Shown here piece after piece: positions 10,801-22,048 of a stretch of 64,000 bases of DNA (the first letter of the stretch is position 1; every line of letters starts with the position of its first letter). The stretch comes from Melastoma dodecandrum. Taxonomy: Eukaryota > Streptophyta > Magnoliopsida > Myrtales > Melastomataceae. The notes beneath the pieces were generated by a model. That model did not search any database, was not told the DNA's origin, and worked only from the letters and a program-made list of their open reading frames with translations. The position numbers and the translations under genes are program-made. The stretch spans positions 2,170,001 through 2,234,000 of the forward strand of contig JARUPY010000397.1 of the NCBI GenBank assembly GCA_029817715.1, in the 5' to 3' direction.

Positions 10801-12284
10801 CCTGCTGCCTGAGACGGGCTGGAGGAAACTGTAGGATGGACATGGACAGAAGCAGAGGGAGAAGAGGGCTGCTAGGAAAAAGACCAGTTAGTGGGAGCTG
10901 GGACTTGGGCTGGAAACTTGTAGAGGCCCTGACCCATGTGACCCGTGAGGAGGATATGATGAGACGCCTTGTCCTTGACAAAACAAGAATCAGAGTGAAA
11001 CTCAATAAACACATTGTTATCACTACAAAGTTTGGAGACGCTAAGAAGATTCTGTGAAAGAGCAGGGGTATGTAAAGTGTTGAGAAGGTGTAATACACCT
11101 GAGTCAGTTTGTAGAATCTTGTCACCAGTATGTTTGATGGGAACTTGCGCACCATTGCCAACAAGAACGGAGGAGGAACCATCATGAATGGAAAGATTTT
11201 GAAAACCAGCTGATGTGGGCGTCATGTGGTGAGTAGCCCCAGAATCACAGAGCCAGTCATCAGGAAGCAGAGGGGACTGAGTGGGAGGAGAAAGAAAGGA
11301 TGGTTGCTCAAAGCCAAGGGAGGATGTCAGGGAATATGTAATGTGTGGTGGAGTGACATACGAAGAGTAGTGGGATTGTGGTTGATAGGGAGCTACAGGG
11401 TGTGGATATGGTTGTGGTGGAGATAAAGAGGTGTAAGACGGGTTGAGCCGATGAAAGCAGTGTAATGCAACATGACCAACCCGGAAACATATTTGACACT
11501 TTGGCTTTGGCCGAAAGAAAAGTGGTCTGCTGCCACCCCTCATGTATATTTCTGAAGGTCCTGGTCGTAATGGGGGGCGGCCAAGGAGGCTTGATTGGTT
11601 CGGTGAGATATGAGCAAAGGGAGAAGAATAGACTGAAGACTGAGAGGCTGGTTTAAAGGATGAAGAAGGCTGACTTTGACGAGGCCTCGAACCTGGACTG
11701 GAGTTCAGGGATGAGTAATGTACCTGAGGCAGAGTGCAGTCGAGCACCTGTCGCCGTTCCAAACGCAAGTCGAAGTTGACAAGAAGATTCTGCGCTTCCT
11801 CCACTGTTATTGTACCTGAGCTGTAGATTGACGTGACAACGGCATCATACTCCAGAGGAAAACCTTCCAGCATACACCACAAGTAGTCACGTTGGCTAAC
11901 TGGTTCGCCAACAACCGCGAGTTGCTCCACCAAATTCTTTAGACTGCATAGGTATTGCTGCATTGTCCTACCCTCTTTCTTTAATTGTTGCATCTGCACT
12001 TTTAGATTCATTACCCTGGACGGTGAGACGGACTCAAACCTGTTTTTAAGAGCAAACCAGACTTCGCTGGCTGTCTTGCAGCAAACCACTTTGTCAAGCG
12101 TCTCTGATGTTAGCGCCGAGAACAATAGACTCATTACTGCTTTGTTAGTACGTTGCCAAGTTTTGTAATCCGGATTTGGGAGAAGGGCAACGGAGTCTAG
12201 GAACTGCGCAGGTGGTAAACTGTGGCCAGAGATAAACTCCTCAAATTCTGCTGCTATGATCGCCACCATTACTTGCCCTTCCAT
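7841..12284 (-). pseudogene. copia Gag-Pol polyprotein, broken
   Basis: One long frame from the ATG at 12284 encodes Gag (UBN2/gag-like, with zinc knuckle CQICFRVGHVALHC), protease (LCDSGATHHM), the HHCC and DDE integrase core (WHSRLGHP; VHTDLWGP; QQNGRVERKN), reverse transcriptase and RNase H (FTDADWA; SSTEAEYRALADG). It is interrupted by TAG at 10874-10872, TAG at 9422-9420, TGA at 9161-9159 and TAG at 8870-8868, and the frame shifts near 8260-8235 at the end of RNase H. In the reverse transcriptase the catalytic YVDD box reads YVDY (near 9000). The element therefore encodes no working polymerase; only trans mobilisation would be conceivable. Confidence 0.93.
7871..7879 (-). other. polypurine tract of the copia element
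   Basis: GCGGGGAAG on the minus strand directly before the 3' LTR, in the position of the plus-strand primer. Confidence 0.7.
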
Positions 12285-12452
12285 ACAAGGTAGTTGGTCT
12301 CATCTAGCTTGACCAGTGAGGTGAACACACTGGCTGGAAGCTGCAACTGTGGAGGACCGGAACCACCCGAGAGAATATTGCCATGAGTTACTGAACCAGA
12401 GGACGGTGGAGTGCTGTAATCTGCCATTCCCTACTCGGCACACGCCCTTCAA

Positions 12453-12465
12453 GGCTCTGATACCA
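12453..12465 (-). other. primer binding site (tRNA-iMet type)
   Basis: TGGTATCAGAGCC on the minus strand, immediately inside the 5' LTR; this is the classic copia primer site complementary to the 3' end of initiator tRNA-Met. Confidence 0.9.
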
Positions 12466-12828
12466 TGAAGAACTAAATAGAATTGGTACACCGGAGTTGG
12501 TCTGCCCAGATCTCAAGAAGGCAGAAGGAAGAAAGAAGAAGAAGAGGAAGAAGAGGATAAAGACGGAGGAGCAAGTAGACAGAAAAGGAAAATGCAGTAA
12601 CCAATTTCATAACAAACCCGCCTCCTCTGTACTACACTTATATCAGCAACATAATAACAAACACACATTAGTAATTTACTAGACTGCCCCCTTCACTTCA
12701 GCTTGTAATAAATCGTGGGCCTCCTCCGACTTCACTTCCGTCTCTGAGTCTTGATGATCTAATGCCAACTCCGAGTCTTGATAATTTGGGCTTGGCCTTA
12801 GATTGATCCTGATTGATTCAGTCCAACA
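12466..12828 (-). repeat. 5' LTR of the copia element
   Basis: 363 bp, TG...CA on either strand; about 94-95% identical to 7508-7870. It is the 5' LTR because the primer binding site and gag follow it on the minus strand. Confidence 0.95.
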
Positions 12829-14420
12829 ATTCTGATGCCGGATTTCCGTCATGGCATGGATTTCCCTATCAAATTCTTTTCGAATTGATACTTCGATGCA
12901 TACGGCTTCATTCAGTTCTCGCAGCAATTGCAGTACCCGTTGACAGTGTTGTGTTATATACGCTTCCATGACCTCCAATACCGATACAATACTTCTGGTT
13001 GAAGTTCTCTGTAACTTCAGTGATTTTCTCATACACATCCTTCCCGTTTTACCTTGCTATTGCCCGAAAAAACACTATATCTGTTCTGCAAGAGTCTATC
13101 TTCATCAAATTCGTTGATCTTCGACGAAGAAACCATCCCAATCCTAGCAAAGCCAGCAAGCTCGCCGTGCAACCCGCAGGATAATAAGTAGCAATCTTTT
13201 ATGCCATCTCCTTCTGGACCTATTTTCGCCATTTGTTTTCCACGGACAATGTCGATGGAGGCATTCTTGAAGAGGGCAATACTAGAAAAGCCACTCTTAC
13301 TGACTATACGAGATGTCATTTGGTATTTGGGCAGAGCCAATATTATAAAGTATCAACAAAGTATCAGAGTCCGGTTAAACCCAATAATGATAAACTCTCG
13401 TATCCATGTGATCCGATTCAGCCAAAAAAGATGCCGATTTGAGCCCGTACGTGGGCTTGTGTTTGAGGGAAAGTGTTGAAAAGATTTTTAACCCAAACGG
13501 TACCGGTTTGATATTTGCGTTGATCCATATTATCTAGCGGAATGAGACTGTCATAGACTTCTCCAATTAAATGGTTGAGAGGTCAAGTAAATGAAGCCGA
13601 GATATATTTCCAAGAAAAGTCGGAATCTCACCCGAGATGTTGCAATTCGAGTTCTTCAACGATGCTGCTCAGTTCAAGCTAATCCAGGTCATGTAACTCG
13701 CCGAGATTATTGGCCAGGGTCCCAGTAAGCCAGTTATTATGAAGCCTTAGTCTGTACAAGCTGCTGCAGTTCTTCAGGCTAGGAGGGACGGGACCAGTGA
13801 ACTTGTTGTTGAACGCAGAAAAGTAGATGAGAGGGCCACCTTTGCACACTTCGGATTGCAGATGACTGGTGAATTGGTTGTCCGAAAGTTGAGGCCCATG
13901 ATGTCGTTGATATTGTTGAATTCACGAGGAAGTACACCTCCCACTCGATTTGTCCCCTGACTGATTGACTACAACTTGGTTAAATTTCCGATAGTTCGCA
14001 GGTACATCTCGTTGACGGAGACGAGGTACATCACCTCGATGGGGATGGAACCCCCAAAGCTTGTTCACCAAGAGATTCAAGTAAGTCGGCTAAGTCAGTC
14101 TCCGGATTGATCCTGGGATCGACCCCGTGAGATTGTTCATCGACAAAATGAAGTATCGAAGAGACTTCACAAACCCAAGGACTGACGGGATGCCACTGGA
14201 GAGACCGTTCCGACCCAAGTCAACGAACGAGAGGTTGGAGAGCTCGAACAAGGACGGGAGGATGTTTCCCAAGAGGGAATTATTGAGCAGGAAGGGGGAG
14301 TTCAGAGGACGACGGGATGGATAGGCACTGGACATGGACATCCGCAGAGGACGGAAGGGAGGCGGACGTTGCGGAAACGGCCATGAGAAGGGGCAGAGCC
14401 GCAGCCACTGTTAACGTGTA

Positions 14421-15130
14421 TTACGAGATAAAAGGATTACTTACAAGAAAGGAATTTGTGTTATAGGATTACCGGAAAGGGATTTGTTCTATTTCCTTTA
14501 ATAATTTTGTTATTCTCCTTCTTTAATTGTAAATGGCTTTTAAATTAGAGGATCGTAGTATCCTATTTATGTAAGTAACATCGTTTATCACAGTAAAGCG
14601 CATGCCTTTTGAGTTATATAACAACGTGAGAGGAACCCAAGTTTTTGGGTCCTGTGTTGTCGGGAGGTGATCATGATGTAAGAAGGAAAGGTGGTTAGGA
14701 CGCCGACGTATTTGTAGTTGACAATTGCAAGTCAACTCCATTGTCGTGATTTATTAACGGAGGAGGTTTATTTCTAATTATCCTCATTACTGAAATACGA
14801 TCATGAAATCGCGAGTGAGTTCACTATGTAACATAAGCGCCCATTTTTCGCCTGCATAAGTTCCTCCTATAAACAGCTAATTTATGAGCTAACGGAGTTT
14901 ATGGGTCAGGCCCATTGATATGAAGAGGCCCAATTCCCCGGGCTTTTTGTCTCCCCCTTCGTCTCGCATCTGACCACTCCATTACTCAACCCGACCGGCG
15001 CCAGAAATTCCCGGCCACCCACGCCCGATTTTTTTCCTCGCCGCCCGCTCCGGCGAGTTTTCTCCCCCCGCTGGAGGAGGAAGTCGGGAGCTCGTCGCCG
15101 CCGCCCGTCCAACTTTGCCACCTTTTCTGC
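14421..15130. other. intergenic spacer and promoter side of the ANTH gene
   Basis: No coding region recognised. The right part (14900-15130) is GC-richer and CT-rich and probably holds the promoter and first untranslated exon of the ANTH gene. Confidence 0.45.
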
Positions 15131-15470
15131 TTGCGTGATATCAAGTCAGCGGATCCCGACGTTAGTCAAACCCCAGGGAGAGGTAATGTCTCCCTCATCT
15201 TCTTCGGATCCGATGATCTTCTTGTTTTCCTGCCAAGTTTTCCCCTTAGATCGGTACGTATCGTGTCTACTTGCTTAGGAACGAGCTTTGGCTTGGTTGG
15301 ATCGGCTTCGGCTCGGATCGGGATAGGGGTAGGGATCGGGATCCGTCTGGCTCTGTAGAGTAATTGATCTCGTTGGATTGTTGGTCGTTGACTTGAGTGG
15401 TTGAAGGGTAGAAGATCTTGTTGTTTTGCAAGGGTTTGGGGGTTCGATCTGGGAATCTGAGGTGGGGAGG

Positions 15471-17438
15471 ATGTCGACCAGCACTATAAGGAAGACCATC
15501 GGGGCCGTCAAGGACCAGACCAGCATCGGCATCGCCAAGGTTGCTAGTAACAATGCTCCTGAGCTCGAGGTTGCTGTCGTCAAGGCCACCAGCCACGATG
15601 AGGATCCGGCCGACGAGAAGTATATCCTCAGGATCCTTAATTTGACCACGTACTCGAGGGGCTATGTGCAAGCGTGCATATCTGCTGTTTCCAAGCGACT
15701 TGGGAAGACTCGCGACTGGATTGTTGCGCTCAAGACGCTCGTGCTGATCCACCGGTTGTTGATCGATGGGGATGTGGTGATCTGCGAGGAGATCATGTTC
15801 GCCACGAGGCGGGGTGTAAGGTTGCTCAACATGAGTGATTTTAGGGATGAGGCCCACTCGAGCTCGTGGGATCATTCTGCCTTTGTGCGGACTTATGCGA
15901 TGTACTTGGATCAGAAGCTCGAGTTGACGGCATATGAGAGGAAGAACGGTGGTGGCAGTAGCCATGGCGGCGGCGGCAGTCGGGCGGGGCCTAGTGGGTA
16001 CGGTGAGGATAGGTACGGAGGGAGGGAAGACTTTCGATCCCCGCCGCCACGAGGGTATGATTATGACTATGGTGGCGATTATAAAGGTGGGGTCTATGGG
16101 GGTAATGGAGGGATGACAAGGCGGTCACGCTCTTATGGTGATGTGAATGAAGCTGGGGACTCAAGGAATGGGAGAGATGATAAGAAGGCTGTGACCCCCT
16201 TAAGGGATATGCCGGTCGAGAGGATCTTCGGTAAAATGGGTCACTTTCAGAGGCTACTTGATCGATTCTTGTCTTGTAGGCCAACAGGGCTGGCTAAAAA
16301 TAGTAGGCTCGTGCTGGTTGCTTTGTATCCTGTGGTGAAAGAGAGTTTCCGGCTCTATGCCGATATCTGTGAGGTTCTGGCAATCTTACTTGACAAATTC
16401 TTTGACATGGAGTACACCGATTGTGTGAAGGCCTTTGATACATATGCAAGTGCGGCAAAGCAAATTGATGAGTTGGTTGCGTTTTACAATTGGTGCAAAG
16501 ATACTGGTGTGGCAAGATCTTCTGAGTATCCAGAAGTTCAGAGAATTACCAGTAAGTTGTTGGAGACGTTGGAGGAGTTTGTGAGGGACAGAGCAAAGAG
16601 ACCCAAGAGTCCGGAACGAAAGCCAGAGCTGCCCCCTGTGGATAAAGAGGAGCCAGCAGAAGACATGAACAGCATAAAGGCTCTACCTCCACCTGAGAGT
16701 GTTGCTCCACCTCCACCGCCTGAACCGGAACCCGAGCCTCCCAAGCCCTCTGTTACTGCTGATTTGGTTGATTTGAGGGATGATGGGGTTACTGCCGATG
16801 ACCAGGGGAATAAGTTCGCTCTTGCTTTGTTTGCCGGCCCTGCTGGAAATGCTGGAAACGGATCATGGGAAGCTTTCCCATCTAATGGCGAGCCTCAAGT
16901 AACTTCTGCATGGCAGAACCCGGCTGCTGAACCCGGCAAGGCAGATTGGGAATTAGCTTTAGTGGAGTCCACAAGCCACCTGCCTAACCAGAAAGCAGCT
17001 TTGGGTGGAGGTTTTGATCCATTGTTGCTCAATGGAATGTATGATCAGGGAATAGTCAGGCAGCACACTAGTACTGCTCAGTCTAGTGGTGGGAGTGCGA
17101 GCAGTGTTGCTCTTCCTGGACCCGGAAAGACCACCCCTGTTTTGGCTCTACCTGCTCCTGATGGAACAGTGCAGACAGTGAACCAGGATCCTTTTGCGGC
17201 ATCGCTGAGCATACCCCCTCCATCCTATGTGCAAATGGCGGACATAGAGAAGAAGCAACACTTGCTGGTGCAGGAGCAGCACCTTTGGCAGCAGTATGCG
17301 CAGGAGGGAATGCAAGGTCAAGCCAGCTTAGCCAAGATCGGGGGAGCCGGATATTACGCTCCACGTCAGATGGCTCCAATGCCGCCTGTTCCTGGGATGG
17401 GACCACCAGCTGGGTACTACTACCCTCCTCCTTATTGA
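15471..17438 (+). CDS. ANTH/AP180 clathrin-assembly protein (ECA4/CAP type)
   Basis: Endocytic adaptor that binds phosphoinositides and helps recruit clathrin at the plasma membrane and trans-Golgi. Single coding exon, 655 aa. Residues 1-160 form the ANTH domain (RKTIGAVKDQTSIGIAKV; RGVRLLNMSDFRDEAHSSSW), followed by a Gly/Arg/Tyr-rich linker, the second half of the helical ANTH solenoid (PVERIFGKMGHFQRLLDRFL) and a Pro-rich, disordered tail with DPF (QDPFAASL), the kind of motif that binds clathrin-adaptor ears. I chose the ATG at 15471 because the ANTH N-terminus MSTSTIRKTIGAVK begins there; the frame is open upstream only through a non-ATG codon. A GT at 15183 and AG near 15432 could bound a 5'-UTR intron. 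Closest in memory to Arabidopsis At2g25430. Confidence 0.92.
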   Translation: MSTSTIRKTIGAVKDQTSIGIAKVASNNAPELEVAVVKATSHDEDPADEKYILRILNLTTYSRGYVQACISAVSKRLGKTRDWIVALKTLVLIHRLLIDGDVVICEEIMFATRRGVRLLNMSDFRDEAHSSSWDHSAFVRTYAMYLDQKLELTAYERKNGGGSSHGGGGSRAGPSGYGEDRYGGREDFRSPPPRGYDYDYGGDYKGGVYGGNGGMTRRSRSYGDVNEAGDSRNGRDDKKAVTPLRDMPVERIFGKMGHFQRLLDRFLSCRPTGLAKNSRLVLVALYPVVKESFRLYADICEVLAILLDKFFDMEYTDCVKAFDTYASAAKQIDELVAFYNWCKDTGVARSSEYPEVQRITSKLLETLEEFVRDRAKRPKSPERKPELPPVDKEEPAEDMNSIKALPPPESVAPPPPPEPEPEPPKPSVTADLVDLRDDGVTADDQGNKFALALFAGPAGNAGNGSWEAFPSNGEPQVTSAWQNPAAEPGKADWELALVESTSHLPNQKAALGGGFDPLLLNGMYDQGIVRQHTSTAQSSGGSASSVALPGPGKTTPVLALPAPDGTVQTVNQDPFAASLSIPPPSYVQMADIEKKQHLLVQEQHLWQQYAQEGMQGQASLAKIGGAGYYAPRQMAPMPPVPGMGPPAGYYYPPPY

Positions 17439-19780
17439 TTTTTTTTTTTGTGCCTGTATATGCCTTATAGTTAAACATTCATCTTTACATAATGTTGTTG
17501 CACTGGTTTATGCTTTTGACTCCCCGGACACACTGATTTGAAGCAATTGATGTAGTGTGAGGTCTTGATTGTTTCACCGAGGCTCGGACGATCTGTTCAG
17601 AAGGATCTGCTGTGTGTTTTTGTTATGGTAGTACTGGTGTTGTCTCATATCGCATGCTCCTGTTAATCATTCGCTGCTAGTGCTAATTGCCTGTCTATGA
17701 CTAATTTGGAGTTCTAAAGTTTGTACATGCGTCGCCTTTGGGCATGCTAGCAGAAAACCGACTCATCCTTCGGCCAGCCGTGTTCATTTACTAGACATTG
17801 CTCTGGTGTCTGCGGCCATTTAGGCGTGCTTCTTTGGCCTTTTTTTTTGTCTAAGGAATGAACTTCTTTTGACCTCATTTCTTAAATTCTTTGCGCCCGA
17901 CGGGGTTTGGACTCTCGACCTCTGGGGCACACCCGACAACTCGAGTATGGATGATAGATGCTAATGAATGTATAGACAAATGAGGCTTCCCCGTTTGCTG
18001 AATAAACTAGGAATGATGCTTTAAATTATACGTTGCATTTATCTTTGAGAAAAATGGCGGATGATGGCAAGTGGTATAGCTTAGAGGTAAGTTAAATTAG
18101 CTATCTTAGAGGACGTCTGGATCCAACCAGTTTCTTGGCTTTGGAAGACTGGATTGGCCGGAGGTGCTTCGTCAGCCGACAAGCCTTTGTTTGTTCCTTC
18201 CAAAGTATATCTTTTCTGTGATTGTGGAGAAACCAAAGGAGAGGAAGGTGGTCTCGTTTCTGTGTTTTGTGTATTGCGTTTGCATCTGTTAGTTGTGTGA
18301 TCCATGTAATTTTATTCTGAAGTTTTCACGAAACCCAATTGAATGTCGTTCAGTGTTGTTACCTTTCGCTATTCAATTTAAGGGTTTGTTCCTACTAATA
18401 GAATACCCACCCGCCTTGATGTTTGGCGTGTCGTGTGTGCTTGCATGTTTCTCGATTCGAAAAACATTAGAGGTTTACAAGATTCATGGACGCCAGAAAA
18501 CCTTCAACCAACGAACGCATTTGTCTGAATAAGCCCCTTTTATCTTTTATCTGCAGCCTTTGGTTACACCATAAATATGCCAGGCCGACTTCTTCGTCAT
18601 CTTAAAATAACCAACACACCTCAATTCTTGGTTGGTTCAATCAATTCAGTGAGTGGAAGAGTGTGTCGGTGGGTGAAGAGTTGAAGAAGGATAGTGGGGG
18701 GATCGTAGTAGAGTTATTGTGGTTGTAATAAAAGTATTGCGATACCTTTCCCTCAACTGCACACACAAACACTCACTCTGGTCTTCCTTCATTTAATGGT
18801 CCAAAGCCATAAAGAAATTCGATTTTGTAAGATTATTTCAAAAGTTTCACTTTTGGAATAAAACTCATCATTTGTCTCCCAATATGTGCTACCACGACCC
18901 CCCCAACACATGAAATCCACGAGAGAATTTTATGCCACAAAATTAGGAAAAAAAAATTAGTGGTTTTGGCATTACCGCTGTCTGAGTTATGATTGTTGGG
19001 TAGGGGAACGAAGGAGCGCATTGAAGTGCACAAGTCGAACCGCACGTCATGCAGACGTCCGACACACCACCCCCATGACAAAGCCAAGCAATCATCTTCA
19101 ATTCATCCCCAACCATAACAACACTAAGCATTCATCTTCTACTCCACCCCCTCCTCCCCAGGACCCACCACAACACGCGCGCATGTTCTCCTTCCACGCT
19201 GCCCCTTCCCCGGATCCGCGGTCTAAGATGAACGTCTCCGATACTCTGAGGAAGAGGAAGTGGGGGTGAGTCCTCAAAGCATAAATGGCATGGATCAGGG
19301 GAACCGGGACCTTCTGCCCTTGACATGGAGCTCCATCTCGAGGAACTGCTGCTCGCCGAGTGGCCAGGCCGTGCAGATGTGCAGGTAACGTTGGAAAACT
19401 AGTTCGTGTATATTATAGTATTACAAGATCGTTTTACCAGTACTTTAAACTTTTGGAAATGATAGTGATGTGAGATGTTTGCTTTCCATTTTCTTTTAAC
19501 AGTCGGGAGAGGTTCGTTTCTACGATGACTCCAGGACGTACGAGAGTACACGCAAGGGTTGTTAGATCATCGCGGCATCCGACCTCCAACCGTACTACGA
19601 CCAATACCTGCTACCTCCCCAAGAAGCCAAGGAAGTCACTGCCCCCTCCAACCGCGAGACGATCACAGCCCGCCGTCGATGAGGATCCATGGCGATCATC
19701 AAATAATGGATGAGGAGATGGTCACGCGGGAGATGCCATACGCTGGTGATGCTGTGCCATCCGGATCAAGTCTGTATTAA
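17439..19780. other. intergenic, 3' UTR of the ANTH gene then unassigned sequence
   Basis: The first few hundred bases are the 3' untranslated region. Beyond 18000 I recognise no gene. A tRNA-like B-box sequence on the minus strand near 17905-17921 is too isolated to call a SINE. Confidence 0.45.
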
Positions 19781-19784
19781 TCAA

Positions 19785-19900
19785 AGGGCTCGAGAAAAAG
19801 AAAAAGAAAAGTTATGTCCAATGATTCGAACTGCTAACCTTCGGTGTTTACCCAACAAGTCCCTCTCCTCATGGCAAGGTGTCACCTTTATGTGCTGTTG
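19785..19900 (-). mobile_element. possible tRNA-derived SINE fragment
   Basis: On the minus strand a B-box-like GGTTAGCAGTTCGAATC (about 19839-19823) follows an A-box-like stretch (about 19880-19865), and a T-rich tail CTTTTCTTTTTCTTTTTC follows. The arrangement fits plant SINEs, but I could not find a target duplication. Confidence 0.35.
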
Positions 19901-20005
19901 GAAACAGTAATTACGACGGGTTGTGTCCGCCACCGATGCCCGGAAGTAACTGCCCGTCGATCCGCATACCCGATTCGCCACCATGCCTTGGACACCTAGA
20001 AATAA

Positions 20006-22016
20006 ATGGTCTTCCTTGGGGAATTATTCGACGAGCCCACCTTGCCCTCTTCCTACGTCCGCCCGATCACCCCTCCCCATGATGGGTTGGGGGAATCGGG
20101 TTTTGTTTGGATTAGGTCGAGGAAGGGGAAGGAGATCTTCAGGGGTGGTGGGTTCTTGTCCGTGAGCTTCAATGGCGATCCAGAGAAACGGAGGCTGGGT
20201 TTGTCTGGGGATGCGGTTAAGGGAGGAAAGAAGGAGGGGCTTGTGGGGATGAGGAGTGGCGGTGGTGTCACCGTGAACACTACCAAGCATTTGTGGGCTG
20301 GTGCCGTCGCCGCCATGGTTTCTAGGTACGGACTAATCTCATCGAGTTTTGTGCAGCTGTCGGGGTCCGCGTGAGGAGGAAGTGAGGACTTCTCTGATCT
20401 GATGTAGTGTTCTTGCCCGGGTAGTGTATTGCCAGCCAAACGGCGGCGCTGCTGGTTGAGTCACATTGACCGGAACTCCTTAACTGAATAGTTAGATAGT
20501 TTGATTGATTTTGGATCTCCTTGGTTGTGTAATTTTGCTGATGTCGGTTTAAATCTCGGAACTGGGAAGGCCACTACGACAATAATGTTTTATCATTAAT
20601 AAGGATAACAGATGGTCTTTGCCGTAATGTCAATATCAAGGATGATGTGCAGTCATTGATCATTCCTAGGCCGGTGATATTTTGGAAATTAGTAAATGTT
20701 ACCGGTTGCCAAAGTTTGAAGATCACATCATCATTATTTATACGCTTGATATTGATGAAAGTATGCCTTTGCAGAACTTTTGTTGCCCCTCTTGAGAGAT
20801 TGAAGTTGGAATGGATAGTTCGTGAAGAACAAAGGAGCATCTTTGATCTCATCAAGGCGATTGCCATCTCGCAAGGTTTAAGGGGTTTCTGGAAAGGGAA
20901 CCTTGTCAACATTCTCCGCACAGCCCCATTTAAGGCTATCAACTCTTTTGCTTATGATACCGATTGAAAGCAGTTTCTTAAACTTCCGTAAATGATGAAA
21001 CTACAAATTCAGAGAGATTTATATTGGGTGCTGCAGCTGGTATAACTGCTACCATACTTTACCTGCCGCTTACACTGTATGCGAGTCTCTCTCCCTCTCT
21101 TCTCTGCCGATAACTTTGTATATTCCTTAATTAGCTGTATGTTTTTCCTCTTCATCAGTTTAATCTCTAAGTACCATAGGATTACCATGTTTTCAGCAAA
21201 AAAAGAGTGAGTAGGGCCTAAGTATTCAGCCGATCGATTGCAGTAATAATTTATGTTAAGAAGAAAACCTAGGCTGCTGAGAGTTATCGTGGGACGAATT
21301 AGTGAATCCTAGATCAATTCAGTGCTCCACTATGCCTATTTTTCTTGTGTAAGTGGTTGTCAATTCAAACATGAATTACAAATCTCGCAAATGCTCAGCA
21401 GTAATAATTGCGTCCATACTATGTTTTCTTTTCATGAGACTAAATTCTGAGTTTCAAACCCCTGCAGTCAGTTTTGTTTATTAATCGAATATGTTACTGC
21501 TTGTTTCAGATTAGAAGTAAGCTGGTGGCTCAAGGTGGAGAAGCTCTGGGTGGTGTAATTGGTACTTTTCATCATATGATTCAAACTGAAGGTTTCTTTT
21601 TCACTCTATAAAGGCCAATTACCATGGCACCCTCTGGGGTGGTCTTTTATGGCGTTTATGATATATTAAAATCAGGCTACCTACATTCGCCAAAAGGAAG
21701 GAAAAGAACCCAGAACTTGAGTCAACAGGGGCAGAAACTTAATGCTCTGGACCAGCTGGAAATAGGGCCCATGAGAGCACTTCTTTATGGTGCCATTGCG
21801 GGTGCATGTGCCGAGGCCGCTACTTACCCATTTGAAGTTGTGAGGCGGCAGCTTCAGCTGCAAGATCGAGCCAAAAGGTTGAGCTCTTTGGTGATGTTAG
21901 TGACGATAGTCGAGCAAGGAGGAGTTCCAGCAAGCACTATATACCGGATTGATTTCCCACTTGTTGCAGGTTTGGTTGACATGTTATTGGCAATTTTAAG
22001 TCTATTGCTTGTCTGA
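20006..22016 (+). pseudogene. mitochondrial adenine nucleotide carrier pseudogene (BTL3-like)
   Basis: Remains of a mitochondrial carrier (SLC25) of the plant BTL1/BTL3 adenine-nucleotide type. Exon 1 (20006-20322) ends NTTKHLWAGAVAAMVS with donor AG|GTACGG; exon 2 (from 20775) continues RTFVAPLERLKLEW, with LRGFWKGNLVNILRTAPFKA, as in true carriers. It then breaks: TGA at 20965, TAA shortly after, and a frame change before NSERFILGAAAGITATILYLP. A later exon from about 21511 (SKLVAQGGEALGGVIGTF) hits TAA at about 21609 where family members read into the next carrier helix, then resumes MAPSGVVFYGVYDILKSGYL and ATYPFEVVRRQLQLQ (21624-21860). The last helix pair is missing, replaced by unrelated sequence before a LINE. 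At least three disabling lesions. Confidence 0.82.
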
Positions 22017-22048
22017 GCAGACGACGACATCACTTTCCAAATGAGTTT

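Larger units (their letters stand above)
7508..12828 (-). mobile_element. Ty1/copia LTR retrotransposon, full length, inactive
   Basis: A 5.3-kb element with two 363-bp LTRs that start TG and end CA, a 5-bp target duplication ATTCT (7503-7507 and 12829-12833), a primer binding site TGGTATCAGAGCC at 12465-12453 next to the 5' LTR (initiator tRNA-Met type) and a purine-rich tract GCGGGGAAG at 7879-7871 next to the 3' LTR. Gene order gag, protease, integrase, reverse transcriptase, RNase H is the Ty1/copia order. The two LTRs differ at about 20 of 363 positions by hand count, so the insertion is not recent. Four in-frame stops and one frameshift break the polyprotein. It interrupts the kinase domain of the receptor-kinase pseudogene. 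Confidence 0.96.
7090..14420 (-). pseudogene. MIK2-like LRR receptor kinase pseudogene, split by a copia element
   Basis: Remains of a second receptor kinase on the minus strand, tail to tail with the intact one. From 14420 down: a signal-peptide-like stretch (14410-14325), LRR pieces (14341-14090, for example LFELSNLSFVDLGRNGL), more LRR pieces with stops near 13750-13640, a membrane-like and basic segment near 13170-13080, and kinase N-lobe pieces in different frames (KYCIGIGG; REIHAMTEIRHQN). A copia element (7508-12828) then interrupts the kinase exactly between RHQN and IVKLYGFC. The C-terminal part (7507-7100) keeps HRDISSKN and SDFGT but lacks the activation-segment end and the rest of the C-lobe. 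The many frameshifts, the stops and the missing C-lobe mean it cannot make a normal receptor, with or without the insertion. Confidence 0.88.

Noticed and set aside
15426..15470. Upstream extension of the ANTH protein by 15 codons
   Set aside because: It begins with TTG, not ATG, and the ANTH N-terminus starts at the ATG at 15471.
17875..17960. tRNA-like B-box sequence on the minus strand
   Set aside because: No A box, tail or target duplication could be read, so it is not called a SINE.
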